From Streptomyces ferrugineus (GTDB taxonomy: Bacteria; Actinomycetota; Actinomycetes; Streptomycetales; Streptomycetaceae), in contig NZ_CP063373.1 in assembly GCF_015160855.1 (NCBI RefSeq), positions 7,068,001-7,132,000 of the forward strand: a stretch of 64,000 nt of DNA, written 5' to 3'. A program made the translations under genes and the position numbers. Below the pieces are notes generated by a model. The model was given only the letters and a program-made list of their open reading frames with translations. It searched no databases and was not told where the DNA came from. Positions 17,317 to 26,237 of this stretch are shown here, one piece after another. Within the stretch, counting starts at the first letter, position 1; every line of letters starts with the position of its first letter.

Positions 17317-17334
17317 TCGGACTAGAGCGCGCTA

Positions 17335-17348
17335 TTAAAGCGTTCTAA
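17335..17348. promoter_or_regulatory. LacI-family operator, TTAAAGCGTTCTAA
   Basis: A 14-bp near-palindrome with a central CG, downstream of the promoter and 77 bp before the iolG-like start. It is similar to sites at 19762-19775 and 19850-19863, so it is a probable operator of the local LacI repressor. Confidence 0.65.
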
Positions 17349-17424
17349 ACGAGATTGTTACCGCCCCCACACATCCGGGGTCAGCGCGAGGCGCAGGGGC
17401 CCGGTCAGAGAGAGGACGCCCGCA

Positions 17425-18447
17425 ATGGCCGTGCGCGTAGGAGTGATCGGGGCCGGCTGGATCGGTCAGGACCACATCCGCCGTCTCACCGAGACCGTGA
17501 CCGGTGCCCAGGTCACCGCGGTCACCGACATCGACGCCGCGCGCGCCGGGGAGGCGGCGGCCCGGGTCGGCGCCCGGGTGCCGGCCGACGGCGGTGAGCT
17601 GATCGCGGCGGACGACGTGGACGCCGTCCTCGTGACGTCCTGGGGCCCGACCCACGCCGAACACGTGCTGAACGCCATCGCGGCCGGCAAGCCGGTGTTC
17701 TGCGAGAAGCCGCTGGCCACCACCGCCGAGGACTGCCTGAAGATCGTCGAGGCCGAGATGGCCCACGGCCGCCGTCTGGTCCAGGTCGGCTTCATGCGCC
17801 GCTACGACACCGGCTACCGGCAGCTGAAGCAGGTCATCGACTCCGGCCGGATCGGCGAACCCCTGATCGTGCACTGCGCCCACCGCAACCCCACCGTGCC
17901 GCAGTCGTACACCTCCGACATGGCCGCCCTCGACACGGCCGTGCACGAGATCGACGTCCTGCGCTGGCTGCTGGACGACGAGATCATCTCCACCCAGGTG
18001 ATCACCCCGCGCGCCACGAGTAAGCGGTTCGAACACCTCAAGGACCCGCAGATCATGCTGTTCGAGACCGCCAAGGGCGTCCGTATCGACCTCGAGGTCT
18101 TCGTCAACTGCCAGTACGGCTACGACATCCAGTGCGAGACCGTCGGCGAGGAGGGCCTCGTCCGCCTCCCCGACCCCGCCGCGGTCGGCGTGCGCACCGC
18201 CGCCCGGCACAGCACCGAGGTGCTCACGGACTGGGTGGGCCGCTTCCGGGACGCCTTCGACACCGAGTTCCGCGAGTGGATCACCGCCCTCACCGCCGGC
18301 GACGAGCCCACCGGACCCTCGGCCTGGGACGGCTACGCCGCCACCGTCGTCTCCAACGCCACCGTCGCGGCACGGCAGTCGGGCCGCGTCATCGGCACCG
18401 ACATGAAGCCCCGCCCCGGCTTCTACGCCACCCGGGGCCTCGTCTGA
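17425..18447 (+). CDS. iolG: Gfo/Idh/MocA dehydrogenase, probable inositol 2-dehydrogenase
   Basis: The 340-residue oxidoreductase has an N-terminal Rossmann fold ([13 protein letters not shown], residues about 6-18) and the family EKPLATT motif whose Lys lies in the active site. A C-terminal alpha/beta domain contains [13 protein letters not shown]. In the myo-inositol pathway this enzyme oxidises myo-inositol to scyllo-inosose with NAD+. The assignment to inositol rests mainly on context: a sugar-porter on one side and iolC-iolB-iolD-mmsA on the other, with a shared operator. Some relatives act on other polyols. ATG 17425 is preceded by GAGAGGACG. Confidence 0.8.
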   Translation: MAVRVGVIGAGWIGQDHIRRLTETVTGAQVTAVTDIDAARAGEAAARVGARVPADGGELIAADDVDAVLVTSWGPTHAEHVLNAIAAGKPVFCEKPLATTAEDCLKIVEAEMAHGRRLVQVGFMRRYDTGYRQLKQVIDSGRIGEPLIVHCAHRNPTVPQSYTSDMAALDTAVHEIDVLRWLLDDEIISTQVITPRATSKRFEHLKDPQIMLFETAKGVRIDLEVFVNCQYGYDIQCETVGEEGLVRLPDPAAVGVRTAARHSTEVLTDWVGRFRDAFDTEFREWITALTAGDEPTGPSAWDGYAATVVSNATVAARQSGRVIGTDMKPRPGFYATRGLV

Positions 18448-18656
18448 GCATCACCTTGACCCGTGGGCGCCTACGTCCGGCTCGCCCTTCGCGGCCTCGT
18501 CGGCCGCCCGGCGCCGGTCCGACCGGGACCGGCGTACTGGGGCCCCGGGGAGCGGTGGGACACGAGGGCGGACCTCGGTCCCGCCCGAGGACGTCGACGT
18601 GGTGGCCGTCCGCCGCACCCGGCCGCCCGGGCCCCGCACAGAGCGGTTCGACACGG

Positions 18657-19694
18657 TCAGCGCGGCTTCGTGGTGGTGCCGCGTACGACCAGCGACGGGG
18701 CGAGGACGATCTCGCGGGGCGCGGTGCGTTCCTGGTCGAGACGTTCGACGACGGCCACCACGGCCTCGCGGGCCTGCTCTTCGGCTTCCTGACTGACGGT
18801 GGTGAGGTTGAAGCAACTCAGCCGGGACAGGGTGTCGTCGTCATAGCCGACGACCGACACGGCGCCCGGAACGTCGACCCCTGCCGCCCGGAAGGCGGTG
18901 AGCAGGCCGATGGCGCTCCGGTCGTTGTAGGCGACGACGGCGGTCGGCAAGTCGCCGCTGTCGAGGAGTTGCCGGGCGGCCTTCTCGCCGGCCTCCTCGG
19001 TGTGGTCGCCGTGGAGGATCCTGATCCGCTCGTCGAGACCGTGGCGGCGCATGGCGCTGCGGTAGCCGCGGCGCCGGTCGGTGGCGATGACGCCCTTGCC
19101 GCCGTCGACGTGGGCGATCGCGCGATGGCCGAGGCCCACGAGATGGTCGACGACCTGGCCGACTCCGGCGTCGTCGGCGCTGCGGACGACGTCGAGGTCG
19201 GCGCCGGTGATCCGGCGGCCCACGCAGACGACGGGCGCCTTGCGGTCGAGGTCGGCGAGGGCGGAGGCGGGGGCCACCGGGCCGAGGAGGATCAGCGCCT
19301 CGCAGCGGAAGGCCAGCAGCGTCTCGACCGCCGTGCTCTCGTCGCGGGTCCGGGTCTGGGTGCTCAGGACGAGGTCGTAGCCGACCTGCTCGGCGGTCGT
19401 GTGGAGATGCTCGACCAACTCGGCCTGGAAGGCGCTGTGGACGTCGACCATGACGCCGAGCAGCCGGCTGCGCCTGCTGGCGAGGGCGCTGGCGGTGCGG
19501 TCGGGGCGGTAGCCGAGTTCGGCGGCCGCCTTCAGGACGCGCTGCCGGGTGCGTTCACTGGGGCCGGGAATGCCGCGCAGCACCAGCGAGACCGACGCCG
19601 TGGACAGGCCGACGCGCGCGGCGACGTCCTCCAGCCGGGGGCGTGGACTCGCACCGTTGCCGCCCGCGGGGGGACCGGAGCCGAGCTCGTCCAT
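18657..19694 (-). CDS. LacI-family repressor of the inositol locus
   Basis: The 345-residue protein has an N-terminal LacI helix-turn-helix (RLEDVAARVGLSTASVSLVL) with the hinge motif RPDRTASALASRRS. A periplasmic-binding-protein-like effector domain follows, including GVMVDVHSAFQAELV and SVVGYDDDTLSRL. I place the start at ATG 19694, with GGGAG 5 nt upstream; a longer in-frame extension to 19802 has no ribosome site and would overlap the operator. Three 14-bp LacI-type sites lie before its own gene, iolG and iolC, so it probably represses the locus and itself until an inositol-derived inducer binds. Confidence 0.9.
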   Translation of the reverse strand: MDELGSGPPAGGNGASPRPRLEDVAARVGLSTASVSLVLRGIPGPSERTRQRVLKAAAELGYRPDRTASALASRRSRLLGVMVDVHSAFQAELVEHLHTTAEQVGYDLVLSTQTRTRDESTAVETLLAFRCEALILLGPVAPASALADLDRKAPVVCVGRRITGADLDVVRSADDAGVGQVVDHLVGLGHRAIAHVDGGKGVIATDRRRGYRSAMRRHGLDERIRILHGDHTEEAGEKAARQLLDSGDLPTAVVAYNDRSAIGLLTAFRAAGVDVPGAVSVVGYDDDTLSRLSCFNLTTVSQEAEEQAREAVVAVVERLDQERTAPREIVLAPSLVVRGTTTKPR

Positions 19695-19761
19695 ATGATC
19701 TCCCGTCGACTGCGGCAGCACCCTTGGCACACGTCCATGAGGCCGTCGATGGTACCACCAC

Positions 19762-19775
19762 TTAAAACGTTTAAA
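19762..19775. promoter_or_regulatory. LacI-family operator, TTAAAACGTTTAAA
   Basis: A 14-bp near-perfect palindrome (one mismatched pair) lies 68 bp upstream of the LacI gene, implying autoregulation. Confidence 0.65.
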
Positions 19776-19801
19776 ACCGCCTGCCGGATGGCGACGCTCC
19801 A

Positions 19802-19833
19802 TTGACAGGACATTCGGACATCAGTCATCGTAC
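19802..19833 (+). promoter_or_regulatory. Probable promoter of the iolC operon
   Basis: TTGACA, an 18-nt spacer and CATCGTAC, the same composition and spacing as 17285-17316. The sequence just after TTGACA (GGACATTC) is also nearly shared with that promoter (TGACATTC). Confidence 0.55.
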
Positions 19834-19849
19834 GTGCTGGGGCGTGTTC

Positions 19850-19863
19850 TTAAAGCGCTCTAA
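19850..19863. promoter_or_regulatory. LacI-family operator, TTAAAGCGCTCTAA
   Basis: A 14-bp near-palindrome (one mismatched pair) just downstream of the iolC promoter and 58 bp before iolC. It differs at one base from the iolG site. Confidence 0.7.
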
Positions 19864-19920
19864 GCCGCCGTCTCCAGACCACCTCCATCCCGGGATCCTC
19901 CGGAGCGAAGGGAAACCAGC

Positions 19921-20901
19921 GTGATGCCGTTCGAAGTGCTGACCATGGGCCGCGTCGGAGTGGATGTGTACCCGCTCCAGACCGGTGTGGGGCTGGCCGA
20001 GGTCACCTCGTTCGGCAAGTACCTCGGCGGCAGCCCGACCAATGTCGCGGTGGCCGCCGCCCGGTACGGGCACGCGGCGGGCGTGATCACCAAGACGGGC
20101 CGGGACCCGTTCGGCGACTTCGTCCGTACGGCCCTGGACGGCTACGGCGTCGACAGCCGCTTCGTCGGTACGTCGGACATCGCGCCGACCCCGGTGACGT
20201 TCTGCGAGATCTTCCCGCCGGACGACTTCCCGCTGTACTTCTACCGCCTGCCCAAGGCCCCCGACCTGGACATCCAGCCCGACGAGCTGGACCTGGGCGC
20301 GGTGCGGGACGCGGCGGTCTTCTGGTTCACGGGTACGGGGCTGAGCGAGGAGCCGAGCCGCTCGGCGACCCTCGCCGCGCTCGCGCACCGGGCGAAGGCG
20401 GGCACGACGGTCTTCGACCTCGACTGGCGGCCGATGTTCTGGCAGGACCGGTCCAAGGCGCGTCCGTACTACGCCGAGGCCCTGCGGCACACCACCGTCG
20501 CGGTCGGCAACGTCGACGAGTGCGAGGTCGCCACCGGAGAGCGCGAGCCGTACGCCGCCGCGAAGGCGCTGCTCGCCGCCGGGGTGGAGCTGGCCGTGGT
20601 CAAGCAGGGCCCGAAGGGCGTGCTGGCCATGGACCGCGACGGCTCGACCGCCGAGATCCCGCCGGTGCCGGTGGACGTCGTCAACGGCCTCGGTGCCGGT
20701 GACGCCTTCGGCGGGGCGCTCTGCCACGGTCTGCTGTCCGGCTGGGACACCCGCCGCACCGTGTCCTTCGCCAACGCCGCCGGTGCCATCGTCGCGAGCC
20801 GGCTGTCCTGCTCGGACGCGATGCCCACCGAGGCCGAGGTCGAGGCGAAGCTGCGCGCGACAGGGCCCGGTGTCCCCGACAACTTCCAGCGAGAGGCGTG
20901 A
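19921..20901 (+). CDS. iolC: 5-dehydro-2-deoxygluconokinase
   Basis: This PfkB-family kinase (326 residues) phosphorylates 5-dehydro-2-deoxy-D-gluconate in myo-inositol catabolism. The N-terminal signature GGSPTNVAVAAARYG and the C-terminal GLGAGDAFGGALCHG, with the catalytic Asp of GAGD, are clear. The N-terminus MGRVGVDVYPLQ is typical of IolC. The start is GTG 19921 or the adjacent ATG 19924, after GAAGGGA. It is the first gene of the operon iolC-aldolase-iolB-iolD-mmsA, with gaps or overlaps under 15 bp throughout. Confidence 0.92.
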   Translation: MMPFEVLTMGRVGVDVYPLQTGVGLAEVTSFGKYLGGSPTNVAVAAARYGHAAGVITKTGRDPFGDFVRTALDGYGVDSRFVGTSDIAPTPVTFCEIFPPDDFPLYFYRLPKAPDLDIQPDELDLGAVRDAAVFWFTGTGLSEEPSRSATLAALAHRAKAGTTVFDLDWRPMFWQDRSKARPYYAEALRHTTVAVGNVDECEVATGEREPYAAAKALLAAGVELAVVKQGPKGVLAMDRDGSTAEIPPVPVDVVNGLGAGDAFGGALCHGLLSGWDTRRTVSFANAAGAIVASRLSCSDAMPTEAEVEAKLRATGPGVPDNFQREA

Positions 20902-20905
20902 CCAC

Positions 20906-21778
20906 GTGCCGTACGACAACGTCAGCCGGGTCGTGAAGTCCCGGGTCAGCGACCCCGGCGCCATCGAGGCGGCCGCCGCGCGACGCGTGAAGGCCACCTC
21001 GTTGCTCGGTGAGCACGGCAGGGCGATGGTCATCGCCGCCGACCATCCGGCGCGCGGCGCCAACGGCGTCGGCGGCGACCCCAACGCCATGGCGGACCGC
21101 TTCGCGCTGCTGGACCGGCTGTGCGTCGCGCTGGAGCGGCCGGGCGTGACAGGGGTGCTGGCCACCGCCGACATCCTGGAGGACCTGCTGCTGCTCGGCG
21201 TCCTGGACGGCAAGAGCGTCTTCGGATCCATGAACCGCGCGGGACTCGCCGGTTCGGTCTTCGAGATCGACGACCGGTTCACCGGCTACGACGCCGCCAC
21301 GATCGCCGCGATGGGCTTCGACGGCGGCAAGATGCTCACCCGTATCGCCCTCGACGACGCGGCCACGCCGTCCGCCCTGGAGAACGCCGCGCGCGCGGTG
21401 GACGAGCTGAACGACCGTCAGCTGATCGCGATGGTCGAGCCGTTCATCTCCCGGTGGCAGGACGGGAAGATCCGCAACGACCTGTCCACCGACGCCGTGA
21501 TCAAGTCGATCACCATCGCCTCGGGGCTGGGGCGCCGTACCGCCTACACCTGGCTGAAGCTGCCGGTCGTCGACGCCATGGAGCGTGTCCTCGCCTCCTC
21601 CACACTGCCCGCGCTGCTGCTCGGCGGCGAGGTCACCGACCCCGACGCGGCCTTCGCCTCCTGGGGCAAGGCGCTGAAGCAGCCCACCGCACAGGGCCTG
21701 GTGGTGGGCCGTTCGCTCCTGTACCCCTCCAACGGCGACGTCGCCGGTGCCGTGGACCGGGCGGTGAGCCTGCTGTGA
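20906..21778 (+). CDS. Cgl0159-like (beta/alpha)8 aldolase, probable DKGP aldolase
   Basis: The protein (290 residues from GTG 20906) resembles the Cgl0159 family of TIM-barrel proteins encoded in actinobacterial inositol clusters. Visible elements are the VIAADHPARG loop, GVLATADILEDLLLLG, GGKMLTRI and a candidate Schiff-base lysine in YTWLKLPVVDAM. The place expected for iolJ, the aldolase splitting 5-dehydro-2-deoxygluconate 6-phosphate into malonate semialdehyde and dihydroxyacetone phosphate, is otherwise empty here, so this is the likely functional substitute (inference). GAGAGG precedes the GTG by 9 nt. Its TGA overlaps the iolB start (GTGA), indicating translational coupling. Confidence 0.8.
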   Translation: MPYDNVSRVVKSRVSDPGAIEAAAARRVKATSLLGEHGRAMVIAADHPARGANGVGGDPNAMADRFALLDRLCVALERPGVTGVLATADILEDLLLLGVLDGKSVFGSMNRAGLAGSVFEIDDRFTGYDAATIAAMGFDGGKMLTRIALDDAATPSALENAARAVDELNDRQLIAMVEPFISRWQDGKIRNDLSTDAVIKSITIASGLGRRTAYTWLKLPVVDAMERVLASSTLPALLLGGEVTDPDAAFASWGKALKQPTAQGLVVGRSLLYPSNGDVAGAVDRAVSLL

Positions 21779-22644
21779 CGGCCAAGTACCACTTGCCGGC
21801 GGGGAGTTCGGCCGACGGCTCCTACGACGTCCTGGTCACGCCGGAATCGGCGGGCCGGGGATACTCCGGGCTCAGGATCCTGACCCTGCAGCCCGGTGAG
21901 GCACACGCCCTGTCCACCGGGGATTGCGAGTTCCTGGTCCTGCCGCTGACGGGCTCCTGCACCGCAACCACGGACGGCACGGCCCTCGAACTCACAGGCC
22001 GGACAGGCGTGTTCGCCTCAGCCACCGACTTCGCCCACCTCCCCGGCGGGTCGGAGGCCCTGGTCAGCAGCGCATCCGGTGGGAGGTTCGCGCTGCCCTC
22101 CGCCCGTACCGAGCAGGGAGGTCAACCGGCTCGGTACGGGCGCAAGGAGGACGTACCCGTCGAACTGCGGGGCGCCGGGGCGTGTTCACGGCAGGTCGAC
22201 AACTACTGCCTGCCGGGGACGTTCGAGGCCGAGCAATTGCTGGTGTGCGAGGTACTGACCCCCGGCGGCAACCGGTCCTCGTACCCGCCCCACAAGCACG
22301 ACGAGGCCCGCCCCGGCGAGGAGTCGGAGCTGGAGGAGATCCACTGCTTCGAGGTCGCCGACGACGGGAACGGCTTCGGCCACCAGCGGGTCCACGGCAC
22401 CGAGGACCGGCGCATCGACGTGCTCGCCGAGATCCGCTCCGGCGACACCGTCCTCGTCCCGCACGGCCGGCACGGCCCCTCGATCGCCGCACCCGGATAC
22501 GACCTCTACCACCTCGACGTCATGGCCGGTCCCGGCCAGGAGCGTGCCTGGCTGATCTGCGACGACCCGGCACACGGACGGGTCCGTTCGACCGGGGACT
22601 CCCAGGACGTCGACGACCGGCTGCCCTTCGGAGAGAACCGATGA
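21775..22644 (+). CDS. iolB: 5-deoxy-glucuronate isomerase
   Basis: The 289-residue protein is a KduI/IolB-type bicupin converting 5-deoxy-glucuronate to 5-dehydro-2-deoxygluconate. The metal-site signature YPPHKHDE and the following glutamate (ESELEEIHCFEV) are present, as is the later HGPSIAAPGYDLYHLDVMAG. The start is GTG 21775, overlapping the aldolase stop. The end TGA overlaps the iolD ATG. Length agrees with the family (about 270-300). Confidence 0.92.
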   Translation: MTAKYHLPAGSSADGSYDVLVTPESAGRGYSGLRILTLQPGEAHALSTGDCEFLVLPLTGSCTATTDGTALELTGRTGVFASATDFAHLPGGSEALVSSASGGRFALPSARTEQGGQPARYGRKEDVPVELRGAGACSRQVDNYCLPGTFEAEQLLVCEVLTPGGNRSSYPPHKHDEARPGEESELEEIHCFEVADDGNGFGHQRVHGTEDRRIDVLAEIRSGDTVLVPHGRHGPSIAAPGYDLYHLDVMAGPGQERAWLICDDPAHGRVRSTGDSQDVDDRLPFGENR

Positions 22645-24524
22645 ACACCGTACGACTGACCACCGCCCAGGCGCTCGTCCGCTTCCTGGCCCACCAGTAC
22701 AGCGAGCGCGACGGCCAGGAGCAGCGGCTGATCCCCGGGGTCTGGGGCATCTTCGGGCACGGCAACGTGGCCGGCGTCGGGCAGGCCCTCCTCCAGGCGG
22801 CCGTGACCCAGGAGGCCGACCTGCCGTACTACCTGGCGCGCAACGAGCAGGGCATGGTGCACGCCTCGGTCGCGTACGCGAAGATGCGCGACCGGCTCGC
22901 CACCTTCGCCTGCACCGCCTCGACCGGTCCGGGCTCCACGAACATGATCACCGGCGCGGCGCTGGCGACCACCAACCGGCTGCCGGTGCTTCTGCTGCCC
23001 AGTGACATGTTCGCCACCCGCGCCGCCGACCCCGTCCTCCAGCAGCTGGAGGACACCCGTGGCGGGGACGTCACCGTCAACGACGCCTTCCGCGCCGTAT
23101 CGAAGTACTTCGACCGCGTCTCCCGCCCCGAGCAGCTGATCCCGGCCGCGCTGGCCGCGATGCGGGTGCTGACCGATCCGGTGGAGACCGGCGCGGTCAC
23201 CCTCGCGCTGCCGCAGGACGTCCAGGCGGAGGCGTACGACTGGCCGGTGGACTTCTTCCGGCGCCGCGTCTGGCACGTGGGCCGCCCGCTGCCGGAGCCG
23301 GCCGCCGTCGAGCGGGCCGCCGCGCTGCTGCGGAACGCGAGGAAGCCGCTCATCGTCGCGGGCGGAGGCGCCGTCTACTCCGGTGCCGAGACGGCCCTGC
23401 GCGCGTTCGCCGAGGCCACCGGCATCCCGGTCGCCGACACCCACGCCGGCAAGGGCGCGGTGCCGTGGGACCACCCGTACGCGGTCGGCGGCATCGGCTC
23501 CACCGGGTCGTACGCGGCCAACGAGCTGGCGAAGGACGCCGATGTGGTGCTCGGCATCGGCACCCGCTACAGCGACTTCACCACCGCCAGCCACACCGTC
23601 TTCGCCAATCCGGAGGTCACCTTCCTCAACCTCAACGTCGCCCGCCTGGACGCCGTCAAGCACTCGGCCCAGCCGCTGGTGGCCGATGCCCGCCTCGGCA
23701 TCCAGGCCCTCGCTGGGGCGCTGTCGGAGTGGGAGGTGGCCCCCGAGTACCGGGAGCGCACGCGTCGCCTCATCGCCCGCACCCGCGAGATCGAGGACGA
23801 GTGCTTCGCGCCCGACCGCAACACCGGTGAGCTGCCCGCCCAGACGCAGATCCTCGGCGCGCTGAACGACGTCCTGGACGACCGGGCCGTGGTGATCAAC
23901 GCGGCCGGGTCCATGCCCGGTGACCTTCAGCAACTGTGGCGCGCGCGGGACCCGAAGGCCTATCACGTCGAGTACGCCTACTCCTGCATGGGCTACGAGG
24001 TCGCCGCCGGCGTCGGCGCCAAGATGGCCGACCCCTCCCGCGAGGTCGTCGTCCTGGTCGGCGACGGCTCCTATCTGATGATGGCTCAGGAGATCGTGAC
24101 CATGGTCTCCGAGGGCCTGAAAGTCATCATCGTCCTCGTCCAGAACCACGGCTTCGCCTCCATCGGCGCCCTGTCCGAGTCCCTCGGCTCGCAACGCTTC
24201 GGCACCAAGTACCGCTTCCGCAACGACGATTCGGGCCGGCTCGACGGCGACGTCCTGCCCGTCGACCTCGCCGCCAACGCCGCTTCGCTGGGCGCGGACG
24301 TCCTGCACGCCACGAGCGTCGAGGAGTTCCGCAGCGCGATGGAGAAGGCCAAGGCGGCCGGCCGCACCACCGTCGTGCATGTCGAGACCGACCTGTACGG
24401 GCCCCACCCGCCCGGCCACGGCTGGTGGGACGTCCCGGTCAGCGAGGTGTCCGCCCTGGACTCCACGCGCACCGCGTACGAGACGTACGCCGCCCACAAG
24501 CTGAACCAGCGCCACTACCTGTAA
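22641..24524 (+). CDS. iolD: 3D-(3,5/4)-trihydroxycyclohexane-1,2-dione hydrolase
   Basis: The 627-residue ThDP-dependent enzyme hydrolyses the diketo-inositol ring to 5-deoxyglucuronate. The N-terminal PYR domain retains the glutamate of ARNEQGMVHASVAYAK, the central domain includes GGGAVYSGAETALRAF, and the C-terminal PP domain has the ThDP motif beginning GDGSYLMMAQE and ending with VLVQN. ATG 22641 overlaps the preceding TGA (ATGA). Length is normal for IolD. It needs IolE product as substrate, yet iolE is not in this window. Confidence 0.93.
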   Translation: MNTVRLTTAQALVRFLAHQYSERDGQEQRLIPGVWGIFGHGNVAGVGQALLQAAVTQEADLPYYLARNEQGMVHASVAYAKMRDRLATFACTASTGPGSTNMITGAALATTNRLPVLLLPSDMFATRAADPVLQQLEDTRGGDVTVNDAFRAVSKYFDRVSRPEQLIPAALAAMRVLTDPVETGAVTLALPQDVQAEAYDWPVDFFRRRVWHVGRPLPEPAAVERAAALLRNARKPLIVAGGGAVYSGAETALRAFAEATGIPVADTHAGKGAVPWDHPYAVGGIGSTGSYAANELAKDADVVLGIGTRYSDFTTASHTVFANPEVTFLNLNVARLDAVKHSAQPLVADARLGIQALAGALSEWEVAPEYRERTRRLIARTREIEDECFAPDRNTGELPAQTQILGALNDVLDDRAVVINAAGSMPGDLQQLWRARDPKAYHVEYAYSCMGYEVAAGVGAKMADPSREVVVLVGDGSYLMMAQEIVTMVSEGLKVIIVLVQNHGFASIGALSESLGSQRFGTKYRFRNDDSGRLDGDVLPVDLAANAASLGADVLHATSVEEFRSAMEKAKAAGRTTVVHVETDLYGPHPPGHGWWDVPVSEVSALDSTRTAYETYAAHKLNQRHYL

Positions 24525-24536
24525 GGACACCCTCAC

Positions 24537-26033
24537 GTGAAGACCATCCAGCACTGGATCAACGGCTCCCCCACCCCCGGGACCGGCCCCGGGACCGCGC
24601 CCGTCTTCAACCCGGCCACGGGTGCCGAGCAGGCGCGGGTCGTCCTCGGCGGGGCGGCCGACGTGGAGGCCGCCGTCAGCGCCGCCGCGAGCGCGTTCGA
24701 GACCTGGTCGGAGTCGTCGCTGACCCAGCGCACCCAGGTGATGTTCGCCTTCCGCCAGCTTCTTCTGGAGCACGAGGAGGAGCTGGGCCGGATCATCTCC
24801 GCCGAGCACGGCAAGACCGTCGACGACGCCCGCGGCGAGATCGTGCGCGGACGCGAGGTCGTCGAGTTCGCGTGCGGCCTCGGCGACGTCCTCAAGGGCA
24901 GCTTCTCCGACCAGGTCTCGCGCGGTGTGGACGTGCACGACTTCCGCCGGCCGCTGGGCGTGGTCGCGGGCATCACGCCGTTCAACTTCCCTGCCATGGT
25001 GCCCCTGTGGATGCACCCCATCGCGATCGCCACCGGCAACACCTTCATCCTCAAGCCCAGCGAGCGCGACCCGTCCGCCGCCAACTTCGTCGCCGACCTC
25101 TACCGCCAGGCCGGCCTGCCCGACGGCGTCTTCAACGTCGTCCACGGCGGCAAGGACGCCGTGGACGCGATCCTCACCCACGCCGGCATCCGAGCGGTGT
25201 CCTTCGTCGGCTCGACGCCGATCGCCAAGTACGTGCACGAGAAGGCCACGTCGGCCGGCAAGCGTGTCCAGGCCCTCGGCGGCGCCAAGAACCATGCCGT
25301 CGTCCTGCCCGACGCCGACCTGGAGTTCGCCGCCGACCACATCACCGCCGGCGCCTACGGCTCCGCCGGTGAGCGCTGCATGGCGGTCTCCGTCGCCGTC
25401 GCCGTCGGCGACGCGGCCGACGGGCTGGTCGAGGTCCTTCAGCGCAAGGCCCGCGAGGTCAAGGTCGGCCCCGGCGACGCCCCCGGCACCGAGATGGGAC
25501 CGCTGGTCACCAAGGCCGCCCAGGAGCGCGTCGAGAACGCCGTCACCACCGCCACCGCCCAGGGCGCCACGGTCGTCGTCGACGGCCGCGGGCTCAAGGT
25601 CGAGGGCCACGAGGACGGCTTCTTCACCGGCCCCTCCCTGCTGGATCACGTCACCACCGAGATGGACGCCTACAAGGAGGAACTCTTCGGCCCGGTCCTC
25701 GCCATCGTCCGCGTCGACACCCTCGACCAGGCCATCGACGTCATCAACGCCAACCCCTACGGCAACGGCACCGCCCTGTTCACCGGCTCCGGCGAGGCCG
25801 CCCGCCGCTTCCAGCGCAAGGTCGACGTCGGCATGATCGGTGTCAACGTGCCGGTGCCGGTGCCGATGTCGTACTACTCCTTCGGCGGCTGGAAGGACTC
25901 CCTCATCGGCGACTCCCCCATCCACGGCCCCGAAGGCGTCCGCTTCTACACCCGCCCCAAGGTCGTCACCACCCGCTGGCCCCAGCCCAAGCAGCAGGTG
26001 AGCGCCGGCTTCGACTTCCCCACCTCCAACTGA
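24537..26033 (+). CDS. mmsA: CoA-acylating (methyl)malonate-semialdehyde dehydrogenase
   Basis: The 498-residue aldehyde dehydrogenase converts malonate semialdehyde or methylmalonate semialdehyde with CoA and NAD+ to acetyl-CoA or propionyl-CoA, the last step of inositol catabolism (IolA). Family features are FNFPAMVPLWMHPIAIA, GSTPIAKYVHEKA, QALGGAKNHAVVLPDAD and the catalytic cysteine in SAGERCMAVSVAVAVG, where MMSDH enzymes lack the general-base Glu of ordinary ALDHs. GTG 24537 follows iolD by 12 bp. A strong terminator 30 bp later closes the operon. Confidence 0.93.
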   Translation: MKTIQHWINGSPTPGTGPGTAPVFNPATGAEQARVVLGGAADVEAAVSAAASAFETWSESSLTQRTQVMFAFRQLLLEHEEELGRIISAEHGKTVDDARGEIVRGREVVEFACGLGDVLKGSFSDQVSRGVDVHDFRRPLGVVAGITPFNFPAMVPLWMHPIAIATGNTFILKPSERDPSAANFVADLYRQAGLPDGVFNVVHGGKDAVDAILTHAGIRAVSFVGSTPIAKYVHEKATSAGKRVQALGGAKNHAVVLPDADLEFAADHITAGAYGSAGERCMAVSVAVAVGDAADGLVEVLQRKAREVKVGPGDAPGTEMGPLVTKAAQERVENAVTTATAQGATVVVDGRGLKVEGHEDGFFTGPSLLDHVTTEMDAYKEELFGPVLAIVRVDTLDQAIDVINANPYGNGTALFTGSGEAARRFQRKVDVGMIGVNVPVPVPMSYYSFGGWKDSLIGDSPIHGPEGVRFYTRPKVVTTRWPQPKQQVSAGFDFPTSN

Positions 26034-26063
26034 CCGGTCACCGCGACAGACCTCTCCGCCCAC

Positions 26064-26098
26064 GTGGCCCCGTTCCCGACCGCCGGGAACGGGGCCAC
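26064..26098 (+). terminator. Terminator of the inositol operon
   Basis: A perfect inverted repeat with 14-bp arms (26064-26077, 26085-26098) and a 7-nt loop lies 31 bp after the mmsA stop. Confidence 0.8.
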
Positions 26099-26147
26099 GG
26101 TCGTGTGCGCCCCCAGCAGGACGTTTTCCGGACATTTGCCCGACAGG

Positions 26148-26169
26148 CAAATACCCCCCTGGGTATTTG
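26148..26169. promoter_or_regulatory. CstR-type operator 1 (core 26151-26166, ATACCCCCCTGGGTAT)
   Basis: The core matches the 16-bp consensus of the sulfur island. Here the palindrome extends to 9-bp arms, CAAATACCC/GGGTATTTG. It overlaps the -35 TTGACG of the rhodanese promoter. A second inverted repeat, ATTTGCC/GGCAAAT (26134-26152), overlaps its left edge. Confidence 0.75.
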
Positions 26170-26196
26170 ACGCTCCTCCCCGAGTCGCCGTACTCT
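26167..26196 (+). promoter_or_regulatory. Probable promoter of the first sulfur operon
   Basis: TTGACG at 26167-26172, an 18-nt spacer and TACTCT at 26191-26196. It is bracketed by operators 1 and 2, a good layout for repression. Confidence 0.5.
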
Positions 26197-26206
26197 CGCC
26201 GTCAAG

Positions 26207-26222
26207 ACACCCCCGGGGGTAT
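26207..26222. promoter_or_regulatory. CstR-type operator 2, ACACCCCCGGGGGTAT
   Basis: A 16-bp site 16 bp before the rhodanese start and just downstream of the -10 box. It matches the island consensus except for ACA in place of the usual (A/G)TA at the left end. Confidence 0.7.
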
Positions 26223-26237
26223 TTGAGGAGGCAACGA

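Noticed and set aside
22506..26150. A 1214-codon minus-strand open frame across iolD and mmsA
   Set aside because: Antisense to two enzymes with complete catalytic motifs; composition is that of a shadow frame.
26134..26152. ATTTGCC/GGCAAAT inverted repeat as a separate operator or terminator
   Set aside because: It overlaps operator 1 and may be only an extension of its A/T flanks. No second copy was found in the island.
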